A DNA stretch of 15,034 bases from Clostridia bacterium (GCA_900769075.1 CAAGFE010000113.1:1-15034); one strand, 5' to 3'. Positions 6,871 through 14,968 are shown, numbered from the stretch's first letter. Numbers and translations: made by a program. Notes: generated from the letters alone by a model not told the origin.

Positions 6871-9114
6871 TTAATGCACAATCACCGTATAGGGCTTGGC
6901 GGAATCCGTTTCCACCCGGGCCTGACCGTCCACCATGGTCACGGTGAAGGTCGCGGCGGGTTTGCCCTTCAGGTCGGGGATCACCACCGTCTGGCTCTCG
7001 CCGTCCTCCAGCTGGTAGACATGCAGCTCAACCCCGTCCAGGTAGTCGTAATCCGGCTTGCTGTCCACCGCGCCCAGGGGCAGCACCGTGCCGGGGCGCA
7101 CCATCAGCGGCAGGGACATGAAATCATGGATCTCGGTCTGCCACTTGCCGCCCTCGATGACGCCGTCGTCCAGCAGGCTCGTCCACGCGCCTTCGGGCAG
7201 ATAATACTGCACCAGGCCGTCCTTGCGGAAGATGGGCGCCACCAGCAGCGCGTCGCCCAGCATGTATTGGCGGTCAAGGGTGTCGCAGGCGGGATCGTCC
7301 GGGAATTCGACCATCATCGGGCGCATCATGGGCCAGCCGTACTCATGGGCCTCCACCGCCTTCTGGTACAGGTAGGGCATCAGGCGGTTCTTCAGCTTGA
7401 CAAATTTGCGGCACACGTCCACGCTTTCCTCGTCGAACAGCCACGGCACGCGGTAGGAGGTGGAGCCGTGCAGGCGGCTGTGGGAGGACAGGATGCCGAA
7501 CTGGAGCCAGCGCTTGTACACATCGGCGGGGGCGGTGGATTCAAAGCCGGAAATGTCGTGGCTCCAGTAGCCGAAGCCAGAGTGGGACATGGACAGGCCC
7601 GCCCGCAGGGTTTCCGCCATGGAGATGTAGGACGCGGAATTATCGCCGCCCCAATGCACGGGGAACTGCTGTCCGCCGACGGTGGCGGAGCGGGCAAAGA
7701 GGATCGCCTCGCCCTCGCCCTTGCGGTCCTTGACCACGTCAAAGACCACCTTGTTGTACAGGTAGGTGTAGTAGTTGTGCATCTTGACCGGGTCGCTGCC
7801 GTCAAACCAGCGGATGCCGCGAACGGGGATGCGCTCGCCAAAGTCGGTCTTGAAGCAGTCCACGCCCATGTCCATCAGCTTGTACAGGTAGGAGGCGTAC
7901 CACTTGCAGGCATCGGGGTTGGTGAAGTCCACCAGGCCCATGCCGGCCTGCCACATGTCGGTCTGCCACACATCGCCGCTTTCGGTCCTGACCAGGTAGC
8001 CGTTCGCCATGCCCTCCTCAAAGAGCGGGCTGGCCTGGGCGATGTAGGGGTTGATCCAGCAGCACAGGTGCAATCCCTTGTCGTGGTAGCGCCGGAGCAT
8101 GCCCTCGGGGTCGGGGAACACGTCCTTGTCCCACTCAAAGTCGCACCAGTTGAAGCCCTTCATCCAGTAGCAGTCAAAGTGGAACACGCTGAGCGGAATG
8201 TCCCGCTCGGCCATGCCGTTGATGAAGGCGGAGGTGGTTTTCTCATCATAATCGGTGGTGAAGGAGGTGGACAGCCACAGCCCGAAGCTCCACGGGGGCA
8301 GCAGGGCCGGACGGCCCGTCAGCGCGGTGTACAGGTCGAGGGTGCCCTTGGGGTCGCCGCCGTAGATCACGTCGTAGACCATCGTTTCGCCCGGATGGGA
8401 GAACTGCACCCGTTCCACCTTTTCGCTGGCGACCTCAAAGCTCACCTCGCCCGCGTCCTCCACCAGCACGCCGTAGCCGCGGTTGGTCATGTAGAAGGGG
8501 ATGTTCTTGTACGCCAGCTCGGAGGCCGTGCCGCCGTCGGCGTTCCACATATCCACGGTTTGACCGTTCTTGACATACGCGCCGAAGCGCTCGCCCAGGC
8601 CGTAGACGCACTCCCCCACATCCAGCTGGAGGGAATCGGACATGTAGGAGGTGCCGTGGGGCAGCAAACTGCAGTCGGTGCCGTCCTTGGCCAGGGCACG
8701 GCCCATGCCGCGCCAGCCGGAGGTGGTCAGCACCCGGTCGCCCGCCAGGTAGTCCACCTGCCACTGCCCGCAGGCCTTGCTGACCCGGGCGGTCAATTCG
8801 CCGGAGGTGAAGGCGGCGTAGTTCTCATCCTCGCTCATTTCGGGGATAACGTCCTCCTCGAAGGTTTCAAACCTGGGGTCGCGCGCCGGGGTGCCGGCAA
8901 AATGGGTGACCTGCACCCGGATGATGTTCTTCCTCGGCGCGGTGAAGGTGACGGTCAGCGTACCGCCGTCCAGGATTGCGCCCCGGTTGGTAATCGGGCG
9001 GCAGGCGCTGATGACCTGCATCGCCTTGTCGGTCTTGGTCACGCGCACCGCGTGGGTGGCGTAGGACATGATGTAGTTCTGCCGGATCATCCAATAGCCC
9101 TGGGTAAATTTCAT
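6871..9114 (-). CDS. yicI: GH31 alpha-xylosidase/alpha-glucosidase (YicI-like)
   Basis: A 747-residue glycoside hydrolase family 31 enzyme, close in length to E. coli YicI (772). YicI releases alpha-linked xylose from isoprimeverose and xyloglucan oligosaccharides. The start MKFTQGYWM at 9114 is preferred because AAGGAG lies nine bases upstream; an in-frame ATG 33 bases earlier has no such site. The N-terminal beta-sandwich is followed by the catalytic barrel. The nucleophile motif FKTDFGERIP places Asp424 where YicI has Asp416, and HWGGDNSASY places the acid/base at Asp491 against YicI Asp482. The segments SGFGYWSHDISGFE and YMLGDALLVAPIF are typical of the family. No signal peptide is present, so it acts in the cytoplasm on imported sugars. 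It is transcribed divergently from the GH3 gene, which could remove the exposed beta-glucose or xylose. An alpha-glucosidase specificity is not excluded. Confidence 0.93.
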   Translation of the reverse strand: MKFTQGYWMIRQNYIMSYATHAVRVTKTDKAMQVISACRPITNRGAILDGGTLTVTFTAPRKNIIRVQVTHFAGTPARDPRFETFEEDVIPEMSEDENYAAFTSGELTARVSKACGQWQVDYLAGDRVLTTSGWRGMGRALAKDGTDCSLLPHGTSYMSDSLQLDVGECVYGLGERFGAYVKNGQTVDMWNADGGTASELAYKNIPFYMTNRGYGVLVEDAGEVSFEVASEKVERVQFSHPGETMVYDVIYGGDPKGTLDLYTALTGRPALLPPWSFGLWLSTSFTTDYDEKTTSAFINGMAERDIPLSVFHFDCYWMKGFNWCDFEWDKDVFPDPEGMLRRYHDKGLHLCCWINPYIAQASPLFEEGMANGYLVRTESGDVWQTDMWQAGMGLVDFTNPDACKWYASYLYKLMDMGVDCFKTDFGERIPVRGIRWFDGSDPVKMHNYYTYLYNKVVFDVVKDRKGEGEAILFARSATVGGQQFPVHWGGDNSASYISMAETLRAGLSMSHSGFGYWSHDISGFESTAPADVYKRWLQFGILSSHSRLHGSTSYRVPWLFDEESVDVCRKFVKLKNRLMPYLYQKAVEAHEYGWPMMRPMMVEFPDDPACDTLDRQYMLGDALLVAPIFRKDGLVQYYLPEGAWTSLLDDGVIEGGKWQTEIHDFMSLPLMVRPGTVLPLGAVDSKPDYDYLDGVELHVYQLEDGESQTVVIPDLKGKPAATFTVTMVDGQARVETDSAKPYTVIVH

Positions 9115-9155
9115 TGATGATTTCTCCTTTTCATGCATCCGACCCACGCCGGCAC

Positions 9156-9184
9156 ATTTTCATCCATTTACAAACATACGACAA
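9156..9184 (-). promoter_or_regulatory. Weak candidate promoter for the GH31 gene
   Basis: On the minus strand, TTGTCG (plus 9184-9179) and GAAAAT (plus 9161-9156) are 17 bases apart, each matching four of six consensus bases. It lies in the AT-rich centre of the 199-base divergent region, about 40 bases before the start codon. The weak boxes would suit a gene that needs an activator. Confidence 0.3.
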
Positions 9185-9208
9185 ACAAAAGCCTTTCCCT
9201 GCCGGAGG

Positions 9209-9222
9209 CGGAAGCGAAAATA
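9209..9222. promoter_or_regulatory. Possible cre-like (CcpA) site
   Basis: CGGAAGCGAAAATA fits the cre pattern TGNAANCGNNNNCA except at the first and thirteenth positions. It lies between the two divergent glycosidase promoters, where catabolite repression would be sensible. Two mismatches in a short degenerate motif make this only a candidate. Confidence 0.2.
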
Positions 9223-9242
9223 TCCGAAATTTTTCTGCGTCC

Positions 9243-9271
9243 TTGCATTTTCCCGCCAATCAAGGTAAGAT
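9243..9271 (+). promoter_or_regulatory. Sigma-A promoter for the GH3 gene
   Basis: TTGCAT (9243-9248) and TAAGAT (9266-9271) are exactly 17 bases apart. The predicted start near 9278 gives a leader of about 36 bases to ATG 9314. Confidence 0.65.
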
Positions 9272-9313
9272 AGAGGCAGACAAAAACGCCCCGGGGCGAA
9301 TACGGAGGTACCT

Positions 9314-11515
9314 ATGCTTTCCAACGAAGCAATTCAGCTGCGCGTGGAAGAGCTGCTCCACCAGATGACGCTGGAGGAGAAGGTCGCGCAGATGATGCAG
9401 ATTCCCTTCAATATGACCGGCAAGGAGGAAGCGCTGCGCTGGGCCAGACTGGGCGCGGGCTCCTTCCTGCACGCGCTGGGCGACGACGCCCGGGAGATCC
9501 AGCAGGCCGCGCTGAGCAGCCGCCTGGGCATCCCGGTGATTTTCGGCATCGACGCGATTCACGGGCACGGCCTGAAGCACGAGGCCACCATCTTCCCCAG
9601 CCAGCTGAGCGCCGCCTGCGCCTGGGATCCGGCTGTGGTGGAGGAAATGGGCCGCGTCACCGCCCGGGAGGTGGCCACAGACGGGCTCCACTGGACGTTC
9701 TCGCCCGTGCTGTGCCTGGGCCGCGATACCCGCTGGGGCCGCGTGAACGAAACCTTCGGCGAGGATCCCTGCCTGGCGGGTGAGCTGGGCGCAGCCATCG
9801 TCCGCGGCTATCAGGGGGACAGCCTGGACGCGCCGGATGCCATCCTGGCCTGCGCCAAGCACTATATCGGCTACGGCGAAGCCATGGGCGCCCGCGACGC
9901 GATGGACACCCAGATGACCTACCGCAAGATGAAGGAGGTTTTCCTGCCGCCCTTCCGCCGCGCGGTGGAAGCGGGCTGCGCGTCCATCATGACGGCCTAC
10001 GGCTCCATCGACGGGCTGCCTTTCACCGCCGACCCCAAGACCCTCAAGGACATCCTGCGGGACGAGCTGGGCTTTGACGGCTTTGTCGTCACCGACTGGA
10101 ACAACTGCGAATCCCTCATGACCCAGCAGCACGTCGCCGCCAATATGGAGGAAGCCGCCGTGCTTTCCGCCAACGCGGGCAACGACATGATCATGTCCAC
10201 CCTGGCGTTCTACGAGGCCGCGCTGAAGGCCGTGCGCTCCGGCAATCTGGCGGAATCCGTGCTGGACGACGCCGTGCGCCACATCCTGACCGTCAAGTTC
10301 CGCATGAACCTGTTCGAGCATCCCGAAAAGACCGGCGTGCCCGGCTGCGTGGGCTGCGAGGCGCACCTGGATGCCGCCCGCCGCGCCGCCCGCCGTTCCA
10401 TCACCCTGCTGAAGAACGAGGGCATGCTGCCCCTGAAAAGCGTGAAGAAGGTCGCCGTGATCGGCAAAAACGCTGACGATCTTAACTCCCAGTACGGCGA
10501 CTGGACGTATTTCACCCACCCCAACGCCCACGAGCCCCGTCCGCCCCGCCGTCCCTATGTGACGGTCAAGGAGGGCTTCGAGGCCCTGTGCGCCGAGCGC
10601 GGCATCGAATGCGTGTACCACTTCGGCTGCGAGGTGAAGCCGAACGCTGCCGGTGCGAACGGCCCCGCGCTGTCCGACCCGGTGGCGGAGGCCATCCGCC
10701 AGCAGAGCCTGGCCCGCTCCAGCCGGGAGGATGACATTCCCGGCGCGGTGGATGCCGCCAAGTCTGCCGATGCCATCATCCTTGTGGTGGGCGACATGAT
10801 CGACCAGTACGGCGAATACAAGGATCGTGCGGATCTGTCCCTCTCCGGCAGGCAGATGGAGCTTTACCGGGCGCTGCGGGCGCTGGGCATCCCCCTGACG
10901 GTGGTGCTGGTGGCCTCCAAGCCCCTGTGCATCCCGGAAATCGCCGATACTGCCGACGCGGTGATCTGTGCCTTCAACGGCGGCATGTTCGGCGGTCAGG
11001 CGGTAGCGGAAGCGGCCTTCGGGTGCTTCAACCCCAGCGGTCGCCTGCCCATCAGCTTCCCCCGGCACCCCGGTCAGCTGCCGGTGTACTACAACACCCT
11101 GCCCGGCTGGCACGGCGGCAAGTACATGGATCAGCCGGCGGAACCGGTCTACGCCTTTGGCGAGGGCATGGGCTACGCGCCTTTCACCTACGCGAACCTC
11201 ACCTTTGACCCGGCCTCCTTCCTCGCCAAGGTGGACGTGACCAACGCGGGCGACGTCCCCGGCACGGAGGTGGTGCAGGTGTACATGCACGACGTGGTGG
11301 CCAGCGTCATCCGCCCGGTGAAGCAGCTGATCGCCTTCACCCGCGTGGAACTGGCGCCCGGCGAAACCAGGACCGTCGCCATCCAGCTGAAGGAATCCGA
11401 TTTTGCCCTGGTGAACCGGGAGGAGCAGTCCGTCGTCGAGCCCGGCGAATTTGAACTGTTCGTGGGCCACAGCAGCAAGAAGGCCGACCTGCTCAGGATC
11501 CTCTTCACCCTGTAA
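9314..11515 (+). CDS. GH3 beta-glucosidase/beta-xylosidase
   Basis: A 733-residue glycoside hydrolase family 3 enzyme of the three-domain BglX type. Such enzymes remove beta-linked glucose or xylose from the non-reducing end of oligosaccharides. The start ATG 9314 follows GGAGG (9304-9308). The barrel shows Lys182-His183 in CAKHYIGYGEA and the nucleophile Asp261 in GFVVTDWNN. The second domain carries GEYKDRADLSLSG, where Glu501 is the candidate acid/base. A C-terminal fibronectin type III-like domain (VTNAGDVPGTEVVQVY to about residue 700) completes the fold. There is no signal peptide, unlike secreted BglX, so it is probably cytoplasmic. It shares a divergent control region with the GH31 alpha-xylosidase, fitting joint breakdown of xyloglucan-type oligosaccharides, though no transporter is in view. 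The exact sugar specificity cannot be told from sequence. Confidence 0.95.
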   Translation: MLSNEAIQLRVEELLHQMTLEEKVAQMMQIPFNMTGKEEALRWARLGAGSFLHALGDDAREIQQAALSSRLGIPVIFGIDAIHGHGLKHEATIFPSQLSAACAWDPAVVEEMGRVTAREVATDGLHWTFSPVLCLGRDTRWGRVNETFGEDPCLAGELGAAIVRGYQGDSLDAPDAILACAKHYIGYGEAMGARDAMDTQMTYRKMKEVFLPPFRRAVEAGCASIMTAYGSIDGLPFTADPKTLKDILRDELGFDGFVVTDWNNCESLMTQQHVAANMEEAAVLSANAGNDMIMSTLAFYEAALKAVRSGNLAESVLDDAVRHILTVKFRMNLFEHPEKTGVPGCVGCEAHLDAARRAARRSITLLKNEGMLPLKSVKKVAVIGKNADDLNSQYGDWTYFTHPNAHEPRPPRRPYVTVKEGFEALCAERGIECVYHFGCEVKPNAAGANGPALSDPVAEAIRQQSLARSSREDDIPGAVDAAKSADAIILVVGDMIDQYGEYKDRADLSLSGRQMELYRALRALGIPLTVVLVASKPLCIPEIADTADAVICAFNGGMFGGQAVAEAAFGCFNPSGRLPISFPRHPGQLPVYYNTLPGWHGGKYMDQPAEPVYAFGEGMGYAPFTYANLTFDPASFLAKVDVTNAGDVPGTEVVQVYMHDVVASVIRPVKQLIAFTRVELAPGETRTVAIQLKESDFALVNREEQSVVEPGEFELFVGHSSKKADLLRILFTL

Positions 11516-11521
11516 AGCGCA

Positions 11522-11562
11522 AAAAGCCGCTGCCGTACGCTTCTTGTACGGCAGCGGCTTTT
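11522..11562. terminator. Strong bidirectional terminator between GH3 and yebC
   Basis: AAAAGCCGCTGCCGTAC (11522-11538) pairs perfectly, 17 bp, with 11546-11562 across a 7-base loop. The stem ends in A and T tracts on both sides, so it works in either direction. It starts 7 bases after the GH3 stop and lies 14 bases beyond the stop of the convergent yebC. Confidence 0.95.
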
Positions 11563-11575
11563 CTTGTTGGAAGGC

Positions 11576-12322
11576 TTACTCTTCCTCTTCTTCCTCGGGC
11601 AGCTCGGCGTTGTGGTAGACGTTCTGCACGTCGTCGTTCTCCTCCAGCATCTCCAGCAGCTTCTGAATGCTCTTGAGGGTGTCCTCATCGGAGACGTCAA
11701 CGGTGTTCTGGGGGATCATGTCCACCTCGGCGGAGAGGAAGGTCAGCCCCTGGGCCTCAAGGGCCTCGCGGACGGCGGAGAAATCATTGGGGGCGGTGTA
11801 GATTTCAAACGCATCCTCTTCGGTTTTCATGTCCTCAGCACCCGCGTCCAGGGCCTGCATCATCAGCTCTTCCTCGTCGATGCCGGGGGTGCGCTCCACG
11901 ACCAGCAGGCCCTTCTCATCGAACATGAAGGACACGGAGCCGGTGGTGCCCAGGTTGCCGCCATTCTTGGCAAAGCAGTGGCGCACGTCGGAGGCAGTCC
12001 GGTTGCGGTTGTCGGTGATGGTCTTGACGATCACAGCCACGCCGCCGGGGGCATAGCCTTCATAGGTGATCTCCTCATACACCACGTTGGACAGTTCGCC
12101 GCTGGCCTTCTGGATGGAGCGCTTGATGTTATCGTTGGGCATGTTGTTGGCCTTGGCCTTGGCGATGACGTCGCGCAGCTTGTTATTGCTGTCGGGGTTG
12201 GCGCCGCCGGAGCGAACCGCAATCGCAATCTCACGGCCGATCTTGGTGAAAATCGCGCCGCGGGCAGCATCCGCCTTGCCCTTCTTCGCCTGAATATTAT
12301 GCCACTTGGAATGTCCGGACAT
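11576..12322 (-). CDS. yebC: YebC/PmpR-TACO1 family protein
   Basis: A 248-residue member of the highly conserved YebC family, at the family's usual length. The N-terminal signature MSGHSKWHNIQAKKGKADA leads into the three-helix first domain, followed by the two alpha/beta domains (GYAPGGVAVIVKTITDNRNR, then FCAKNGGNLGT-like and TGSVSFMF segments). Members were described as DNA-binding regulators such as PmpR; the mitochondrial TACO1 and later bacterial work point to relief of ribosome stalling at proline-rich stretches. The C-terminus ends in a run of six Glu after Leu-Pro, longer than most homologues I know. The start is fixed by the signature and by GGAGGG (plus 12330-12335). It is a single-gene unit with its own strong promoter and terminator. 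Confidence 0.97.
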   Translation of the reverse strand: MSGHSKWHNIQAKKGKADAARGAIFTKIGREIAIAVRSGGANPDSNNKLRDVIAKAKANNMPNDNIKRSIQKASGELSNVVYEEITYEGYAPGGVAVIVKTITDNRNRTASDVRHCFAKNGGNLGTTGSVSFMFDEKGLLVVERTPGIDEEELMMQALDAGAEDMKTEEDAFEIYTAPNDFSAVREALEAQGLTFLSAEVDMIPQNTVDVSDEDTLKSIQKLLEMLEENDDVQNVYHNAELPEEEEEE

Positions 12323-12369
12323 GGGTAATCCCTCCTGTATATCAATGCAGTGTAAACAAGCAACGCTTT

Positions 12370-12398
12370 ATTATAGCACTCCCCGCCGTGTTCGTCAA
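12370..12398 (-). promoter_or_regulatory. Consensus sigma-A promoter for yebC
   Basis: On the minus strand, TTGACG (plus 12398-12393) and TATAAT (plus 12375-12370) are separated by exactly 17 bases. The predicted start near 12363 leaves a leader of about 40 bases. Eleven of twelve consensus bases match, so strong constitutive expression is expected. Confidence 0.9.
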
Positions 12399-12561
12399 GC
12401 ACGGCCCGCGAGGGTTTTTCCCCTATCGTCCAACGAGACTGATGATCAAATGCAACAGGACATGCAGCAGCGCGCAAGCGCACATGAAGACGCATCCAGC
12501 GCGTCTGCCGCCAGGGCGCAGGCCGCTTCTGCCTTTTTGATGTTCTTTTCGCGTCCAGCCG

Positions 12562-12590
12562 TTGACGGGCCCCCATCCATCCGATATGAT
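12562..12590 (+). promoter_or_regulatory. Sigma-A promoter for aconitase
   Basis: TTGACG (12562-12567) and TATGAT (12585-12590) are 17 bases apart, matching ten of twelve consensus bases. The predicted start near 12597 gives a leader of about 30 bases to ATG 12628. Confidence 0.85.
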
Positions 12591-12627
12591 AAGTGTGATC
12601 CGCATCATACTTCAGGAGGAAATCCGT

Positions 12628-14559
12628 ATGAACCTGACGCAAAAGATCCTTTCCGCCCATTTGCTCTCCGGCGAACTGGTGCCCGGCACGGAGATTTCCA
12701 TCCGCATCGACCAGACCCTCACCCAGGATTCCACCGGCACCATGGCCTATCTGCAGTTCGAGGCCATGGGCGTGGAGCGCGTGAAGACCAAGAAATCCGT
12801 TGCGTATATCGACCACAACACCCTGCAAACCGGCTTTGAAAACGCCGACGACCATCAGTATATCCAGTCCGTGGCGAAGAAGCACGGCATCTGGTGCTCC
12901 AAGCCCGGCAACGGCATCTGCCATCAGGTGCAGCTGGAGCGCTTCGGCGTGCCCGGCTACACCCTGCTGGGCAGCGATTCCCATACCCCCACCGGCGGCG
13001 GCATCGGCATGCTCGCCATCGGCGCGGGCGGATTGGATGTGGCGGTCGCCATGGGCGGCGGCGCTTATTTCCTCAGCTGCCCCAAGGTCGTGGGCGTCAA
13101 ACTGACCGGCAGGCTTCAATACGGCGTGGCGGCCAAGGACATCATCCTGGAGGTGCTGCGCCGGCTGACCGTCAAGGGCGGCGTGGGCAAGGTGATGGAG
13201 TACATCGGTGAGGGCGTGGCGACCCTGACCGTCCCCGAGCGGGCCACGATCACCAACATGGGCGCGGAGCTGGGCGCGACCACCTCCATCTTCCCTTCGG
13301 ATGAAGTGACCCGCGCCTTCCTCAAGGCCCAGGGCCGCGAGGAGGACTTCGTCCCGCTTTGCGCGGATGAAGGCGCTGCCTACGACGAGATCATCGAGAT
13401 CGACCTGAACACCCTGGAGCCCCTGGTCGCCAAGCCCCACATGCCCGATCTTGTGGAAACCGTCAAGGCATGCGGCCCCATCAAGGTGGATCAGGTGTTC
13501 ATCGGCTCCTGCACCAATTCCTCCTATACGGATATGATGCGGGTGGCCCGGATCCTCAAGGGCAAGTCCGTCCACCCGGACGTGAGCCTGGTCATCGGCC
13601 CCGGCTCCAAGCAGGTGCTGACCATGCTGGCCCGCAACGGCGCGCTGGCGGATATGATCGCCTCGGGCGCGCGCATCCTGGAATCCGCCTGCGGCCCCTG
13701 CATCGGCATGGGACAGGCGCCCAAGTCCAACGCCATCTCCGTGCGCACCAACAACCGCAACTTCTTCGGGCGCAGCGGCACCAAGAGCGCCGGCATCTAC
13801 CTGGTTTCCTGCGAAACGGCGGCGGTCACCGCCCTCACCGGCGTGCTGACCGATCCCCGCTGCCTGGACATCGACCTGGACATCCCGCTGCCGGATAAAT
13901 TCGACGTGAACGACAACCTCATCATCCCGCCCGTCGCCCCCGGCGCGGAGGACACGGTGGAGGTGGTGCGCGGACCCAACATCAAGCCCTTCCCCATGGG
14001 CAAGGCGCTTCCGGCGGAGGTTTCCGGCAAGGTGCTGCTCAAGATGGAGGACAACATCACCACCGACCACATCGCGCCCTCGGACGCAAAGCTCCTACCC
14101 TTCCGCTCCAACGTGCCCTACCTGAGCGACTTCTGCCTCACCCCCGTGGACAAGGACTTCCCGGCCCGGGCCAAGGCGGAGGGCGGCGGCATCCTGGTGG
14201 CGGGCAGCAACTACGGTCAGGGCTCCAGCCGCGAGCATGCCGCCCTGGTGCCGCTGTATCTGGGCATCCGCGCGGTGATCACCAAGTCCTTCGCCCGCAT
14301 CCACCAGGCGAACCTCATCAACAACGGCATCCTGCCCCTGACCTTCCAGAACGAGGCGGATTACGACCGCATCGACCCGGCGGATGAGCTGACCCTCCCC
14401 GGCGTGCGCGCCCTGGTGGAGGCAGGCAGCGACATCTTCACGCTCCACAACGCCACCAAGGACGAGGATTACACCGTGCTCCTGCCCCTGACCGAGCGGC
14501 AGAAGGGATGTATCCTCTGCGGCGGACTGCTGAACTACACCCGAGAATCCATCAAATAA
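12628..14559 (+). CDS. acn: Aconitate hydratase (Aquifex-type, TIGR01342-like)
   Basis: A 643-residue iron-sulfur enzyme interconverting citrate and isocitrate through cis-aconitate. In anaerobic Clostridia it commonly supplies 2-oxoglutarate for glutamate synthesis. ATG 12628 follows GGAGGAAAT, with the promoter just upstream. Length and layout match the compact roughly 640-residue Aquifex-type rather than the 900-residue AcnA. The 4Fe-4S cluster ligands are Cys295 in IGSCTNSSYTD and Cys355 and Cys358 in CGPCIGMG. LGSDSHTPTGGG is the conserved substrate-binding segment. The C-terminal swivel domain carries AGSNYGQGSSREHA and the RIHQANLINNGILPL stretch. All key residues are present. The related 3-isopropylmalate dehydratase and homoaconitase normally have separate large and small subunits; the single-chain arrangement here favours aconitase. 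No citrate synthase or isocitrate dehydrogenase gene is adjacent within the window. Confidence 0.95.
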   Translation: MNLTQKILSAHLLSGELVPGTEISIRIDQTLTQDSTGTMAYLQFEAMGVERVKTKKSVAYIDHNTLQTGFENADDHQYIQSVAKKHGIWCSKPGNGICHQVQLERFGVPGYTLLGSDSHTPTGGGIGMLAIGAGGLDVAVAMGGGAYFLSCPKVVGVKLTGRLQYGVAAKDIILEVLRRLTVKGGVGKVMEYIGEGVATLTVPERATITNMGAELGATTSIFPSDEVTRAFLKAQGREEDFVPLCADEGAAYDEIIEIDLNTLEPLVAKPHMPDLVETVKACGPIKVDQVFIGSCTNSSYTDMMRVARILKGKSVHPDVSLVIGPGSKQVLTMLARNGALADMIASGARILESACGPCIGMGQAPKSNAISVRTNNRNFFGRSGTKSAGIYLVSCETAAVTALTGVLTDPRCLDIDLDIPLPDKFDVNDNLIIPPVAPGAEDTVEVVRGPNIKPFPMGKALPAEVSGKVLLKMEDNITTDHIAPSDAKLLPFRSNVPYLSDFCLTPVDKDFPARAKAEGGGILVAGSNYGQGSSREHAALVPLYLGIRAVITKSFARIHQANLINNGILPLTFQNEADYDRIDPADELTLPGVRALVEAGSDIFTLHNATKDEDYTVLLPLTERQKGCILCGGLLNYTRESIK

Positions 14560-14572
14560 CCAAAACCAGCTG

Positions 14573-14605
14573 ATGCCTCTCTGTTTCCTGCGGACAGAGA
14601 GGTAT
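14573..14605 (+). terminator. Probable terminator after acn
   Basis: ATGCCTCTCTGT (14573-14584) pairs with ACAGAGAGGTAT (14594-14605), with one G-U pair and a 9-base loop, and is followed by the short T-rich stretch TATTTGCATT. It begins 13 bases after the acn stop codon. The T-run is poor, so termination may be partial. Confidence 0.65.
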
Positions 14606-14610
14606 TTGCA

Positions 14611-14639
14611 TTGACACCGCCGGCTTTCTCTGCTATGCT
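14611..14639 (+). promoter_or_regulatory. Near-consensus promoter with no gene behind it
   Basis: TTGACA (14611-14616, perfect) and TATGCT (14634-14639) are exactly 17 bases apart, with an extended -10 TG at 14631-14632. Transcription would start near 14646 and run through the repeat region. No convincing coding sequence follows before the window ends. It may drive a gene beyond the window or a non-coding RNA. Confidence 0.7.
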
Positions 14640-14787
14640 GTCGGGGAAAGGACACCGGCGTGAATCCCCGCGGCCGCGCCGAAACACCAAAGCGCCGCAG
14701 AGCCGCTCCCTCCTCGATGGCGGCTTCGTTCCTGCGTCACCCCCGAACCCCCTTGCGGCTGCACCACAGCTTAAAAAGGGCCCGATG

Positions 14788-14873
14788 CGGCCTGTGTAAG
14801 CCTGCGGCTTCCCCAGGCTTCGCTCGGCGATTGCAAGCAATCGCTGTCGCTCGTCACGCTGCGCGCGACCTCC
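14788..14873. repeat. Dispersed structured repeat, copy B
   Basis: Matches 58-143 in the same orientation with five differences, equivalent to copy A positions 111, 126 and 130-132. Here the middle hairpin GCGATTGC-AA-GCAATCGC is perfect at 8 bp, while the third hairpin (GTCACGC with GCGCGAC) carries an A-C mismatch, the reverse of copy A. Similarity ends sharply after the shared GACCTCC. Confidence 0.8.
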
Positions 14874-14892
14874 ATAGCGGCGACTCTGCGAT

Positions 14893-14930
14893 GGATTGCT
14901 TCCGCGTCCACGCGGAAATCAGAGCAATCC
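14893..14930. repeat. Long bulged hairpin next to copy B
   Basis: GGATTGC (14893-14899) pairs with GCAATCC (14924-14930), stacked on TTCCGCG (14900-14906) with CGCGGAA (14911-14917). The loop is TCCA, and a one-sided 6-base bulge (ATCAGA, 14918-14923) separates the stems. Fourteen base pairs in 38 bases is a marked structure. Confidence 0.65.
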
Positions 14931-14968
14931 TGAGCAGCCAGAGCCGCCCATGAATGCAGCCTTAACCG

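Larger units (their letters stand above)
12323..12627. other. Divergent intergenic region between yebC and acn
   Basis: This 305-base stretch holds the leader and promoter of yebC on the minus strand, the promoter and leader of acn on the plus strand, and about 160 bases between the two promoters. That middle part contains a 6-bp hairpin (AGACGC 12488-12493 with GCGTCT 12501-12506) and an imperfect GCAG/CTGC stem running into a T-run (CCTTTTTGATG, near 12510-12545). No gene is convincing in it. Confidence 0.6.

Noticed and set aside
6865..9117. Plus-strand open frame of 750 codons opposite GH31
   Set aside because: GH31 on the minus strand has catalytic motifs and a ribosome-binding site; the opposite frame is low-complexity antisense.
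9260..11470. Minus-strand open frame opposite GH3
   Set aside because: It has antisense composition, no family features, and lies opposite a clear GH3 enzyme.
12031..14070. Minus-strand open frame of 679 codons opposite acn and part of yebC
   Set aside because: It runs antisense to aconitase, then through a promoter region and yebC in the wrong frame. No coherent protein.
14643..14690. Cobalamin-riboswitch-like words (GGGGAA ... GGCGTGAATCC)
   Set aside because: The B12-box ending is absent (CGCCGAAAC instead of CGCCACTGT), the predicted transcript would start inside the motif, and no cobalamin gene follows in the window.
14660..14953. GTG-initiated 97-codon frame with an AAGGA five to eight bases upstream
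   Set aside because: It runs through the dispersed repeat and the bulged hairpin, is Arg/Pro/Ala-rich, and matches no family. The apparent ribosome-binding site is probably coincidental.
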